In this document: positions 41,996-50,293 of the stretch, piece after piece | Layout of the letters: every line of letters starts with the position of its first letter | How positions within the stretch are numbered: position 1 is the first letter of the stretch | From: Kytococcus sedentarius DSM 20547 | GTDB lineage: Bacteria > Actinomycetota > Actinomycetes > Actinomycetales > Dermatophilaceae | DNA: 64,000 nucleotides | Assembly: GCF_000023925.1 (NCBI RefSeq) | Contig: NC_013169.1 | Span: forward strand, 1,922,001-1,986,000 | Reading direction: 5' to 3' | Translations under genes and position numbers: made by a program | The notes under the pieces: model-generated | The model's input: the letters and a program-made list of their open reading frames with translations, nothing else | The model's database searches: none | Told to the model about the DNA's origin: nothing

Positions 41996-43425
41996 CCGCG
42001 CCGCCCGTGCGGGTGGCGATGGTCACGGAGGGCACCTATCCCTACACGACCGGCGGCGTCAGCACGTGGTGTGACCAGCTGGTGCAGGGCATCGACGTGT
42101 CCTTCGACCTGGTCGCCCTGACCGGGACGGGGACCGAGGAGCTGCGGTGGGAGCTGCCGGCCTCGGTCCGGAGCGTGCAGCAGGTGGGCGTGTGGGCACG
42201 CTGCGAACCCACACGCACCCGACGGGAGCACCGCCGGGCCCTGCGGGACGTCACCACCCGGATGTGGGATGCGGTCATCGCGCCCTCCGACGGGCGCACC
42301 GACGAGTTCGACGCCGCGATCGCGGACTGGCTCGAGCTGGCCCGGGAGACGTCGGTGAGCGCGCTGCTCACCCGCGAGGGGTCCCTGGGCGGGCTTCTGG
42401 ATGCCTGGAACCGGCACGCCGGGGACCTGCCGCCCCTCTCGGTGGCCGAGGCCGCACGCGCCTGCGGCCTGGTGGACCGCACCCTGGCCCTGGCCGACAC
42501 GCGGCTGGCCGACGACATCGACGTCGTCCACGCCACCGGCAGCGGCCCCACCTCGCTGGTGGCGATGGCGCACGAGGCCCGCACCGGTGCCCGGTGGCTG
42601 CTCACCGAGCACGGGGTGCAGCTGCGGGAGCGCTACCTGGCGGCCGCGGACGAGAGCAGCTGGTCGGTCCGCCGGGCCGTCACCTCCTTCCACCGGCATC
42701 TGGCGGGGCTGGCCTGCCGACGGGCCGACCGGTTGCTGCCGGTCACCGAGTTCAACGCGCGGTGGGAACGGCGCCTTGGGGCCCCGGCGTCCGCCATCCG
42801 GGTCATCCACAACGGGGTGGAGGTGGACCGGTACCCCGTGATCGAGCGCGAGCCGGAGGTGCCCACCACGGCCTTCGTCGGCCGCATCGACCCGCTGAAG
42901 GACCTGGCCACCCTGATCCGGGCCCACGCCCTGGTGCGCCAGCGGGTGCCGGACGCACGGCTGCGGCTGTTCGGCCCGCTGAACGACGCCAACCGTGAGT
43001 ACGCCGCCAGCCTGGAGCAGGTGGTGGACGAGCTGGGGGTGGGCGACAGCGTGACCTTCGAGGGGGCCTCCCCCGGCAGCCGCCCCGGCTTCGAGACCGG
43101 CCACGTAGTGGCCATGTCCAGCATCAGCGAGGGCCTGCCCTTCGGCCTCATTGAGGCGATGATGTGCGGCCGCGCCACCGTCTCCACCGACGTCGGCGGG
43201 GTGTCCGACTGCGTGGACGAGGAACAGACCGTCGGGGCGCTGGTCCCGGCCCGTGACCCGCAGGCCCTGGCCGACGAGCTGGCCCACCTGCTGACCGACC
43301 ACGAGGCGCGCCACACGATGGGGCGCCGCGCCGCGGTGTGGGCGCGCGAGCGCTTCGACCTGCGCCAGTGCCTGGAGGCCTACCACGAGGAGTACCTGCA
43401 CGCAGCCGAGACCCGGACCCGCTGA
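41992..43425 (+). CDS. pelF: PelF-like GT4 glycosyltransferase
   Basis: 477 residues from GTG at 41992. The N-terminal VAMVTEGTYPYTTGGVSTW and WLLTEHGVQLRERYL are hallmark segments of PelF (DUF3492). The GT4 donor domain has AIRVIHNGVEVDRYP, AFVGRIDPLKDLATLIRAH and SISEGLPFGLIEAMMCGRA. PelF is a cytoplasmic UDP-GalNAc/GlcNAc polymerase acting with a membrane partner. The upstream frame to 41965 is less likely. It overlaps the deacetylase by four bases and the membrane protein by one. Confidence 0.9.
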   Translation: MTAPPVRVAMVTEGTYPYTTGGVSTWCDQLVQGIDVSFDLVALTGTGTEELRWELPASVRSVQQVGVWARCEPTRTRREHRRALRDVTTRMWDAVIAPSDGRTDEFDAAIADWLELARETSVSALLTREGSLGGLLDAWNRHAGDLPPLSVAEAARACGLVDRTLALADTRLADDIDVVHATGSGPTSLVAMAHEARTGARWLLTEHGVQLRERYLAAADESSWSVRRAVTSFHRHLAGLACRRADRLLPVTEFNARWERRLGAPASAIRVIHNGVEVDRYPVIEREPEVPTTAFVGRIDPLKDLATLIRAHALVRQRVPDARLRLFGPLNDANREYAASLEQVVDELGVGDSVTFEGASPGSRPGFETGHVVAMSSISEGLPFGLIEAMMCGRATVSTDVGGVSDCVDEEQTVGALVPARDPQALADELAHLLTDHEARHTMGRRAAVWARERFDLRQCLEAYHEEYLHAAETRTR

Positions 43426-44750
43426 TGCCCTCCTCCGTCGCGCCCCGCCCCCCGGCGGACCCCGGGCCGGACGTCGCCCAGGCTGCCGCCGGGGCGGTGG
43501 ACTCGTGGGACATGACCGCGCGGATCGAGGCGGCCGGCGTCACCGACCGCACGGCGCGCGCACTGTGGGGGCACCCGGACGTCTTCTCCATGGCCGAGGA
43601 GATCTACGCCGAGCAGGAGGCCCCGCCGACCCGGCGGCACGCCATGGTGCAGCGGCGGCTCATGACCGCCTCCCTGCGGCGGGCCCTGCTCATCGTGGCG
43701 TGCGCGCTGCTCTCGGCCGCGGTCCAGCACGCCCTGGGCATCTCGGTGCTGGCGATGGGCACGGCCGGCGGGTTGGGGTGGGTCGCCGGTCAGACCGTGG
43801 CCGGGACCTCCTGGCACGCCCTGGGTGCCGGCCAGCCCCAGCGCGCGCTCGACGTGGGCTGGTGGCTGGCCCAGCGGCTGGTGCAGGGCAGCCTGGTGCT
43901 GGTCCTGCTGTACGCCGCGCTGGTCCCGGACCGGGTGGAGATGGTGCTGGTCTGCCTGGGGTGGATGGTGCTGACCTGTTGTCTGTCCCTGTTGCTGGTG
44001 GTCAACCGCTACGGCGGCGCGCTACTGGCCTGCGGGGCCGCGGCCGGGCTGGCATGGCTCCTGCAGTGGCCGCTGGACGGGCGGGCCGAGCAGTGGGCCG
44101 TGGCCGGCGTCGCCCTCACCTGCGTGCTGGGGGTGGCCTGCGCCGTGGTGCTCCGCACCACCCACGTCTGGCGGGTGCCCGCGCCCACCGGCACCGAGGC
44201 CCGCGCCGCGGTGCCTCCCCTGCTGCAGGCGCTGGTGCTGGTGGTGGCCCTCCTGCTGGCCCTGAACGCGGCCCCCGCGAACGCGACCACCGCGATGGTC
44301 GCGGGTATCGTCGGGGCCATGTGCCTGCTGGACCCGTGGATCACCGGCGTCCGGGTGAGCCTCGCGAACGTCGCCCACCGGAGCACCTCCCTGGGGTGGT
44401 CCCGCAGCGCCGCGTGGTCGCTGGTGCTGGCCACCTCCGTGGCCACCGCACTGGTCTGCGCGGGAGCCGTGCTGCTGGCCGCCCCGCTCCTGCAGATCCC
44501 TGCCCCCGGGGCGCGGGGGGCCGCCTACGCCGCGGCCGGGTTCGGCGTGCCGGCGGCCCTCTCGGCCCTGCTGGCGGCGTTCGGTGACAAGTGGGGTCCC
44601 CTGGTCCCCGCCGTCGGCGCCCTGGTGACCGCCTGGGCGGCCCTGGCGCTGGACCGGGCCCTGTGGGTGGTGGTGGTCGCCGCCCTGTGCACCGCGGTGA
44701 GCCTGCTGTACAGCATCCGCCACTTCCACGACGCGCGGGTGTTCGTGTGA
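43425..44750 (+). CDS. Polytopic membrane protein, probable export partner of the PelF-like enzyme
   Basis: 441 residues. A soluble head of about 80 residues (with DMTARIEAAGVTDRTARALW and DVFSMAEEIYAEQ) is followed by about eleven to twelve membrane segments such as ALLIVACALLSAAVQHALG. In Pel loci pelF is followed by the flippase-like pelG, which is of similar length. Sequence identity to PelG cannot be judged by eye and the head domain is unusual. It overlaps both neighbours, so it is part of the operon and most likely forms the synthase/transport complex. Confidence 0.65.
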   Translation: MPSSVAPRPPADPGPDVAQAAAGAVDSWDMTARIEAAGVTDRTARALWGHPDVFSMAEEIYAEQEAPPTRRHAMVQRRLMTASLRRALLIVACALLSAAVQHALGISVLAMGTAGGLGWVAGQTVAGTSWHALGAGQPQRALDVGWWLAQRLVQGSLVLVLLYAALVPDRVEMVLVCLGWMVLTCCLSLLLVVNRYGGALLACGAAAGLAWLLQWPLDGRAEQWAVAGVALTCVLGVACAVVLRTTHVWRVPAPTGTEARAAVPPLLQALVLVVALLLALNAAPANATTAMVAGIVGAMCLLDPWITGVRVSLANVAHRSTSLGWSRSAAWSLVLATSVATALVCAGAVLLAAPLLQIPAPGARGAAYAAAGFGVPAALSALLAAFGDKWGPLVPAVGALVTAWAALALDRALWVVVVAALCTAVSLLYSIRHFHDARVFV

Positions 44751-45451
44751 CCACGCCAGAGCACGTCCGGGTGCCCCGCCCCGCGCCGGGGTGGCCGCTG
44801 TACGCCCACCCCGTCACCCACCCCGCCGTGTGGGAGCGCGCCACCGCGATGGCGGCCAGCTGGCGGCAGTGGGGCGACGGCCTGGTGGTCGTCAACGTCC
44901 ACGACGGTCCCGGTGACCAGCGGTCGTGGCAGGCCTACCAGCCCGCCCTCTGTGCTCTCACGACGGCGGCCCCCGCCCCCTGCATCGCGGGGTACGTGCA
45001 CACCGGATGGGGGCGGCGAGCCGTCGAGGCGGTGCTGGCGGACGCCGCCACCTGGCAACAGCGTGACGGGCTGCGCACGCTCATGCTGGACGAGTGGTGC
45101 AGCGGCGACGAGCACCCCGAGCAGGTGGACCGCTCGCTGCGCCTGCTCGAGCTCCTGCGGCCCGACTGGGAGCGGGTGGTGGTCAACCCCGGGCGCCGGT
45201 TGGCCCCCGGGTACGCCCGCCGCCTGGACGGCCTGGTGGACGCCGCCTGCACCGCCGAGGAATCCGGCAGCGCCATGCCGCCGGAGCCGGAGCCGGGTCA
45301 CCTGCCGGACGGTGCCCTGCGGTGGACCCTGGTGCACTCGGCCCCGCAGGGACGTGCGGTCCCCGGCGTGCTCGGGGCGGACCTGGCGTGGTGCACCGCC
45401 TCAGCCCCACCCCACCCCTGGGACGGCAGCGGCTCCGCCACGGCGCCGTGA
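44747..45451 (+). CDS. Spherulin-4-like (Sph3/GH135-related) glycoside hydrolase
   Basis: 234 residues. PGWPLYAHPVTHPAVWERA, IAGYVHTGWGRRAVEAVL, LRTLMLDEWCSGDE and VVVNPGRRLAPGY follow the TIM-barrel pattern of the spherulin-4 family, with Asp-Glu in LMLDEW as a plausible catalytic pair. Fungal Sph3 cleaves alpha-1,4-GalNAc stretches of galactosaminogalactan, and the PelA hydrolase domain has a similar role. No signal peptide is visible, so it may act in the cytoplasm or need an unusual export route. GTG overlaps the previous stop by four bases. Confidence 0.75.
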   Translation: MTTPEHVRVPRPAPGWPLYAHPVTHPAVWERATAMAASWRQWGDGLVVVNVHDGPGDQRSWQAYQPALCALTTAAPAPCIAGYVHTGWGRRAVEAVLADAATWQQRDGLRTLMLDEWCSGDEHPEQVDRSLRLLELLRPDWERVVVNPGRRLAPGYARRLDGLVDAACTAEESGSAMPPEPEPGHLPDGALRWTLVHSAPQGRAVPGVLGADLAWCTASAPPHPWDGSGSATAP

Positions 45452-45550
45452 TCCCGCCCGGGGCGGGGCCGGGGGGCGGGCGCGGCGGGCAGGGACACGC
45501 CGCGCGCGCCCCCGGGGGCGGGGACGGCGCTGCTCCAGGACGAGGACGCG

Positions 45551-46450
45551 TTGCTGGCCCTGTGGACCCTGCAGGGGCTGGCGTACCACGGTTTCGACGG
45601 CGTCGGCGGTCGGTGGGAGGTGGACTACCGCCTCGTGCACCTGCGGGTGGCCCTGGAGGACGCCCTCGAGCGGGCGTTGCGCCCCCTCATCGAGCCAGCC
45701 GTGGCCCGGCACCTGGCCGCGGCGCGGGAGGACCTCGCGACAACACTGTTCGCCCTGCCCGACGCCGAGTTCACCGACGCGCCCTCGCTGGCGGTCCGGG
45801 CCCGGCGCTCGCTGACCCTGGAGCAGTGGCGGGAGGTGCTGGTCCTGAAGTCCGCCTACCAGCTCAAGGAGGCCGACCCGCACACCTTCGCCCTGCCGCG
45901 CCTGCCGATGCCGGCCAAGCTGGCGATGTTGGAGATCCAGGTCGACGAGTACGGCAACTGCCGCGCCGAGGACGTGCATTCGGGGCTGTTCGCCCGGGCG
46001 ATGACCGCCGTCGGGCTGGACCCCACCTACGGCGCCTACGTGGATGCCTGGCCCGCCCCGGTGCTCGCGGCCAACGTCGCCCTCGGGTGGTGGGCCTCCC
46101 GGCGTGACTGGGCCGGGGCCGTGGCGGGGCACCTGGCCATGATCGAGACGACCAGCTCGCTGCCCTGCCAGCAGTACGTGGCCGGTGCCCGACGGCTGGG
46201 GCTAGACCGGGAGGCGTGGGCGTACTTCGACGAGCACGTGGAGGCCGACGCCGCCCACGAGCAGGTCGCGATCCGGCAGATGTGCCCCGCCGTCGTGGAG
46301 GCCGAGGGGCCGGAGCGGATGCTGTTCGGGTTCCTCGCCGGCCTGTACCTCGACGGGGAGGTGGGGCGTCACGCCATCGAGCAGTGGGATGCGGGGCGCA
46401 GCGCCCTGCACGAGGCGGCCCCCGCGCTGGCTGCCGCGGGAGCCGCGTGA
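45551..46450 (+). CDS. Iron-containing redox enzyme (haem-oxygenase-like fold), start uncertain
   Basis: 299 residues from the only canonical in-frame start, TTG at 45551. Conserved segments are LEIQVDEYGNCRAEDVHSGL (about residue 126) and FARAMTAVGLDPTYGAYVD, typical of the Haem_oxygenas_2 family of di-iron or iron redox proteins. The frame is open back to 45452, and DEDALLALWTLQGL straddles the TTG, so the true N-terminus is probably upstream. No ATG, GTG or TTG exists there; a frameshift in the extremely GC-rich run 45455-45530 or a rare start is possible. It is coupled to the CDGSH gene. Confidence 0.75.
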   Translation: MLALWTLQGLAYHGFDGVGGRWEVDYRLVHLRVALEDALERALRPLIEPAVARHLAAAREDLATTLFALPDAEFTDAPSLAVRARRSLTLEQWREVLVLKSAYQLKEADPHTFALPRLPMPAKLAMLEIQVDEYGNCRAEDVHSGLFARAMTAVGLDPTYGAYVDAWPAPVLAANVALGWWASRRDWAGAVAGHLAMIETTSSLPCQQYVAGARRLGLDREAWAYFDEHVEADAAHEQVAIRQMCPAVVEAEGPERMLFGFLAGLYLDGEVGRHAIEQWDAGRSALHEAAPALAAAGAA

Positions 46451-46680
46451 GCGACCCCGCCGACCTGCCGGTCCAGGCCCTACCGGCAGGGTCGGTGGAG
46501 GTGACCGAGTGCCCCGGCGGGCCGGCGCTGCTGCGCGGCGCCACCCACGTGGTCGACGCGGCGGGTGAGACGCACCCGGTCACGCGCCCCGTCGTCGCGG
46601 TGTGCCGGTGCGAGTCCTCTGGCAGGCTCCCCTGGTGCGACGGGACGCACAAGCTGCTCGGCGCGCCGTCTCGCCCGTGA
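46447..46680 (+). CDS. CDGSH iron-sulfur domain protein
   Basis: 77 residues. VCRCESSGRLPWCDGTHK is the CDGSH motif with three Cys and one His, which binds a 2Fe-2S cluster. The short N-terminal part (GPALLRGATHVVDAAG) is the usual beta-rich lead-in. GTG overlaps the stop of the haem-oxygenase-like gene by four bases, so the two probably form an electron-transfer pair. It ends before two hairpins at 46692-46785. Confidence 0.93.
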   Translation: MSDPADLPVQALPAGSVEVTECPGGPALLRGATHVVDAAGETHPVTRPVVAVCRCESSGRLPWCDGTHKLLGAPSRP

Positions 46681-46691
46681 CCCTCCGGACC

Positions 46692-46721
46692 CACTGGGCC
46701 CGCCGGACGGTGGGCCCAGTG
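46692..46721 (+). terminator. Hairpin after the CDGSH gene
   Basis: A perfect 10-bp stem: CACTGGGCCC (46692-46701) with GGGCCCAGTG (46712-46721), a 10-base loop, 12 bases after the stop. Confidence 0.7.
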
Positions 46722-46737
46722 TCAGCGCCCGCGACGA

Positions 46738-46785
46738 CGTGGTCCCCGCGCCACCCTCCGAGACGGGGGTGACGCGGGGACCACG
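46738..46785 (-). terminator. Hairpin downstream of the minus-strand Tat protein gene
   Basis: A perfect 13-bp stem: CGTGGTCCCCGCG (46738-46750) with CGCGGGGACCACG (46773-46785) and a 22-base loop. It lies 31 bases past the stop at 46817. Confidence 0.65.
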
Positions 46786-46816
46786 GGGAGCCACCCGCGG
46801 TGCGGGGGCGCAGGAC

Positions 46817-47296
46817 TCACTCCCAGGGCGAGCAGATGTCCTTCTCGCAGGGCGGGAAGGCGGGGATGGCGACCGTCTCGGTGAGCGTGTACACCTTGCC
46901 GTCGACGGCCACGGTGTAGGTGACCTCCACGGAGATGTTGGCCGAGTCGTCCGAGAGCAGGAAGAAGACGACGTCGCCGCCGCCGGGCTCGATGGTGTAG
47001 CTGTCCTGGTTCTGGTCGTTGGCCCAGGTGAGCTCCTTGCCGTCGGGGCCGACGATGTCGACGATGGTCACCGTGCCGTCGACCTCGGACTCATTCGAGA
47101 AGTGGACGGCGATGCGGTAGGCCTTCTGGCCCCGGCTCTTGCCCGGGAACTTGCAGCTGCCCTCCGCCTCCCCGTCGATGACGATGGGGGTGTCCGGCGT
47201 GGGCGAGGCGGCTAGGGCCGGGGCGGCGGTGGCGACGGCGATGGCGGGCGCGGTCCAGGCGGCGCCCTGGACGAGCGTGCGGCGCGAGATGGTCAT
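46817..47296 (-). CDS. Tat-exported small secreted protein of unknown function
   Basis: 159 residues from ATG at 47296, with GAAGGGGA upstream. The N-terminus ISRRTLVQGAAWTAPAIAVA is a twin-arginine signal ending around ALAAS. The mature part is an acidic, beta-rich domain with a Cys near each end (GSCKFPG and PPCEKDICSPWE), which could be an Ig-like fold held by disulfides. The signal closely resembles that of the protein at 51541, although the mature parts differ. No family is recognised. Confidence 0.8.
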   Translation of the reverse strand: MTISRRTLVQGAAWTAPAIAVATAAPALAASPTPDTPIVIDGEAEGSCKFPGKSRGQKAYRIAVHFSNESEVDGTVTIVDIVGPDGKELTWANDQNQDSYTIEPGGGDVVFFLLSDDSANISVEVTYTVAVDGKVYTLTETVAIPAFPPCEKDICSPWE

Positions 47297-47458
47297 GGTG
47301 TTTCCCCTTCTGAGAGCATGGTGTCTGTCCCCTGTGGACACTGACTCCCCCACCGTAGGCTGAGCCGCATCCACGACAAAGCCCTTCCCACCCGCGTGAC
47401 AGCGCCGTGACAGCAGTGCCGAAAATAATGGACCGGACGACACGCAGGAGGGAACCCG

Positions 47459-48030
47459 TTGACCACCACCGACCTCATGCGGCCGGCCCGGCGACAGGCC
47501 CACGTCCTGCTCGCCTGCTTGGCCCTGGGCCTCATTGCCGCCGCCGTGTGGACCGCTCTGCAACCGGTCCGTTACACCGCGCACGCCGTGGGCTTCGTCC
47601 ACGGCACGAACAGCGAGTCCACCACGCAGTCGTACTCCGCCACCCTGCTGGCGGAGAAGCGCACCCAGCCCTACCTGCCGCTGGTGAGCAGCCTGCCTCT
47701 GGTCGAGCAGGTGCGCGAGGCCCTCCAGCTGGAGGAGAGCCCCACCACCATCGCCTCTTGGCTGACGGCCGCGGCCCCGAGAGCAGCGTGAACCTGACGA
47801 TCACGGCCAAGGCGTCCACCCCGCGCGACGCCCAGGCGATCGCGAACGCGGCCATGCAGGCGACGGCCGACCGCGCCGTGGAGATCGAGGGGGGAAAGAC
47901 CGAGCTGGAGCTGGTGCCACTGGAGACGGCCACGCTGCCCACCTCCCCCTCGGAGCCGCTGCCGGCGCGCAGCCTGGCCCTCGGCGGTCTGGCTGGACTG
48001 GCCCTCGGGTTCGGCGTCGGCAACTGCTGA
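47459..48030 (+). pseudogene. Wzz-like chain-length regulator, frameshifted and truncated
   Basis: The frame from TTG at 47459 (GGAGGG six bases upstream) reads RRQAHVLLACLALGLIAAAV, a first membrane helix, then YTAHAVGFVHGTN, as in Wzz/capsular kinase adaptors. It stops at 47791. The continuation SSVNLTITAKASTPRDAQAI lies in the -1 frame, so one base was lost near the CCCC at about 47775. The protein then ends inside the second membrane helix (LALGGLAGLALGFGVGNC). Any C-terminal tyrosine-kinase domain is absent. The truncation point lies about 100 bp before the right duplication copy. Confidence 0.8.
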
Positions 48031-48135
48031 GCGACCCAGCCCCCGGGTGACGTGTTACACGCAGCGTGCGGCGGCGGTCCAGATGCCTGCACGATAGGCT
48101 CGAAGCAGACCATCACCCGTCCCGAGGAGGACAGC

Positions 48136-48846
48136 ATGGACCCCATCCGTATGATCGCCCGCCCGATGCTCGGCGGCATCTTCGTCGCCACCGGCATGAA
48201 CCACATCAAGAACCCCGACTACGGCGCAGAGGTTGCCCAGGGCTTCAACGACCAGGTTCTGGAGCCCGTGGGTCTGGGCGCCGACGGCCCCACTCTCATG
48301 AAGGTGCACGGCTACGTCTCCGTGGTCGCCGGTGCCGGTCTGGCCCTCGGCGTGGCCCCCCGCCTGTGCGCGCTCGCGCTCGCCGCGGACGTCACCGCCG
48401 TGAACCTCACCGCCAACCGCTTCTGGGAGCAGGAGGGCGAGGAGCGCCAGGGCACGCAGATCCAGTTCCTGAAGGACCTGGCCATCGCCGGTGGTCTGCT
48501 GATCGCCTCGGTGGACACCAAGGGCAAGCCGGGTCTGGCCTGGCGCGCGCAGCACGCTGCCGAGGCCGCCGGCCACCGCGCCGACCACCTGGGCACCATC
48601 GCCGGCCTGAAGAAGGACATCGCGGGCCTGCAGGCCGAGAACAAGGCCCTCAAGGCCAAGGCCGCCGTGAGCGGCTCCGCGGGCAAGGCCACCGGCAAGG
48701 CCGCGGGCGTCACCGGCCTGCTGGGCAGCCAGGCCAAGGCCGGCAAGAAGGCCTTCGCCGCCAAGAAGCGCAAGGACTCCTTCATCGACCGTGCGCTGGA
48801 CGCCGTCGAGGACTCCTACAACACTGCCAAGAAGAAGGTCGCCTGA
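48136..48846 (+). CDS. DoxX-family membrane protein, intact right copy
   Basis: 236 residues from ATG at 48136 with GAGGAGG upstream. MDPIRMIARPMLGGIFVATG begins the DoxX domain; membrane helices lie within the first 130 residues, and a coiled-coil-like segment (GLKKDIAGLQAENKALKAK) and a lysine-rich tail follow. Some DoxX proteins work with thiosulfate or redox enzymes, but this subgroup is uncharacterised. aroA starts 16 bases downstream. Confidence 0.85.
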   Translation: MDPIRMIARPMLGGIFVATGMNHIKNPDYGAEVAQGFNDQVLEPVGLGADGPTLMKVHGYVSVVAGAGLALGVAPRLCALALAADVTAVNLTANRFWEQEGEERQGTQIQFLKDLAIAGGLLIASVDTKGKPGLAWRAQHAAEAAGHRADHLGTIAGLKKDIAGLQAENKALKAKAAVSGSAGKATGKAAGVTGLLGSQAKAGKKAFAAKKRKDSFIDRALDAVEDSYNTAKKKVA

Positions 48847-48862
48847 GCACCAGGCCGATCAC

Positions 48863-50293
48863 ATGAGCAGCAACCCGACGGGGCGCGAGGACCACACCGG
48901 TGGCAGCTCGCGCCCCGCGGCGTACCCCGCCCCCACCGCGACCGGCCCACTGGACGCCACCGTGCACGTCCCGGGCTCCAAGTCCTGGACCAACCGCTGG
49001 CTCGCCCTGGCCGCCCTGGCCAGCGGCCCCAGCACCCTGCACTCCCCCCTGGACGCCCGCGACACCCGCCTGATGGCCGGCGCCCTGCGCGCCTTCGGCC
49101 ACGACGTCCGGATCGATGCGGGCAGCACCGGCGCCGCCTGGCGGGTCACCCCCGCACACCGCTGGCACGCGCCGGCCGAGCCCATCGACTGCGGCCTGGC
49201 CGGCACCGTCCTGCGCTTCCTGGTGCCGCTGGCCTCACTGGCCCACGGCCCGGTCACCTTCACCGGTGACGAGCGCCTCGGCCACCGCCCCCTGGAACCC
49301 CTGCTCGATGCGGTGCGCTCCCTGGGCCTGACCGTCAGCACCGGGCTGCACGGCCACGCCGGCCGCACGGCGGACCGGGCCGATTCCACCGCCACCGGGG
49401 CCGGCGTCCTGCCGCTGCTGATGGCCGGCGCCCTGCACCCCAGCGACCCCGACGACGCCACCGTGGAGGTGGACGCCAGCGCCTCCTCCCAGTTCGTCAG
49501 CGCCCTGCTGCTGGCCGGCTGCACCGTGCACTCCGGCCTGACGGTCCGGGCCACCGGCACCGTGCCGAGCCGCCCCCACATCGACATGACCTGCCACGCC
49601 CTGCAGCAGGTGGGCGTCGTGGCCGAGCAACGCGACGAGACCAGCTGGTGGGTGGAGGGCAAGCGCCCCGACCCCTTCGAGGTGACGGTGGAGCCGGACC
49701 TCTCCAGCGCGGCCGTGTTCGCCGCGGCCGCCGCCGTGGCCGGCGGCACCGTCACCCTGCCCGGGTGGCCCCGCTCCACCACCCAGGCCGGCGACACCAT
49801 CCGCGACCTCCTGACCCGGATGGGGGCGCACTGCGAGCTGACCGACGCCGGCCTGCGCGTCACCGGCGGCGAGCTCCACGGCATCGAGGCCGACCTCTCC
49901 GCCGCGGGCGAGCTGACGCCCGTGGTCGCGGCCACGGCAGCCCTGGCGGACTCCCCCAGCCGGCTCACCGGCATCGGCCACCTGCGCGGCCACGAGACCG
50001 ACCGGCTGGCCGCCCTGGCCACCGAGATCAACGCCCTGGGCGGCGAGGTACGCGAGCTGCCCGACGGGCTGGAGATCACCCCCCGGCCGCTGCACAGGGG
50101 TTCGTTCGCGACCTACCACGACCACCGGCTGGCGATGGCGGGCGCGCTACTCGGGCTGCGCGTGCCCGGCATCGAGGTGCAGGACATTGACACCACCGCC
50201 AAGACCGTGCCCGGGTTCGACCGCCTCTGGGAGTCCATGCTGGGCATGAGCGCAGGGCAGGGCTCGGAGCCGATGCTGGGCGGGGACGCCTGA
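48863..50293 (+). CDS. aroA: 3-phosphoshikimate 1-carboxyvinyltransferase (EPSP synthase)
   Basis: 476 residues. The family motifs are VPGSKSWTNRWLALAALA (about residue 35), DCGLAGTVLRFLVPL (about residue 109), ASSQFVSALLLAG, HIDMTCHALQQVGV, RGHETDRLAALATEI and YHDHRLAMAGALLGL. It adds enolpyruvate to shikimate-3-phosphate in chorismate synthesis in the cytoplasm. This is the only functional copy in the window. ATG lies 16 bases after doxX and the stop overlaps the rsgA start (TGATG). Confidence 0.96.
   Translation: MSSNPTGREDHTGGSSRPAAYPAPTATGPLDATVHVPGSKSWTNRWLALAALASGPSTLHSPLDARDTRLMAGALRAFGHDVRIDAGSTGAAWRVTPAHRWHAPAEPIDCGLAGTVLRFLVPLASLAHGPVTFTGDERLGHRPLEPLLDAVRSLGLTVSTGLHGHAGRTADRADSTATGAGVLPLLMAGALHPSDPDDATVEVDASASSQFVSALLLAGCTVHSGLTVRATGTVPSRPHIDMTCHALQQVGVVAEQRDETSWWVEGKRPDPFEVTVEPDLSSAAVFAAAAAVAGGTVTLPGWPRSTTQAGDTIRDLLTRMGAHCELTDAGLRVTGGELHGIEADLSAAGELTPVVAATAALADSPSRLTGIGHLRGHETDRLAALATEINALGGEVRELPDGLEITPRPLHRGSFATYHDHRLAMAGALLGLRVPGIEVQDIDTTAKTVPGFDRLWESMLGMSAGQGSEPMLGGDA
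49070..49436 (+). repeat. Pair of 19-bp direct repeats inside aroA
   Basis: CTGATGGCCGGCGCCCTGC occurs at 49070-49088 and 49418-49436, 348 bp apart. In the left aroA copy only one such site remains (37230-37248, one base changed), so recombination or slippage between them explains the deletion. Confidence 0.92.
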
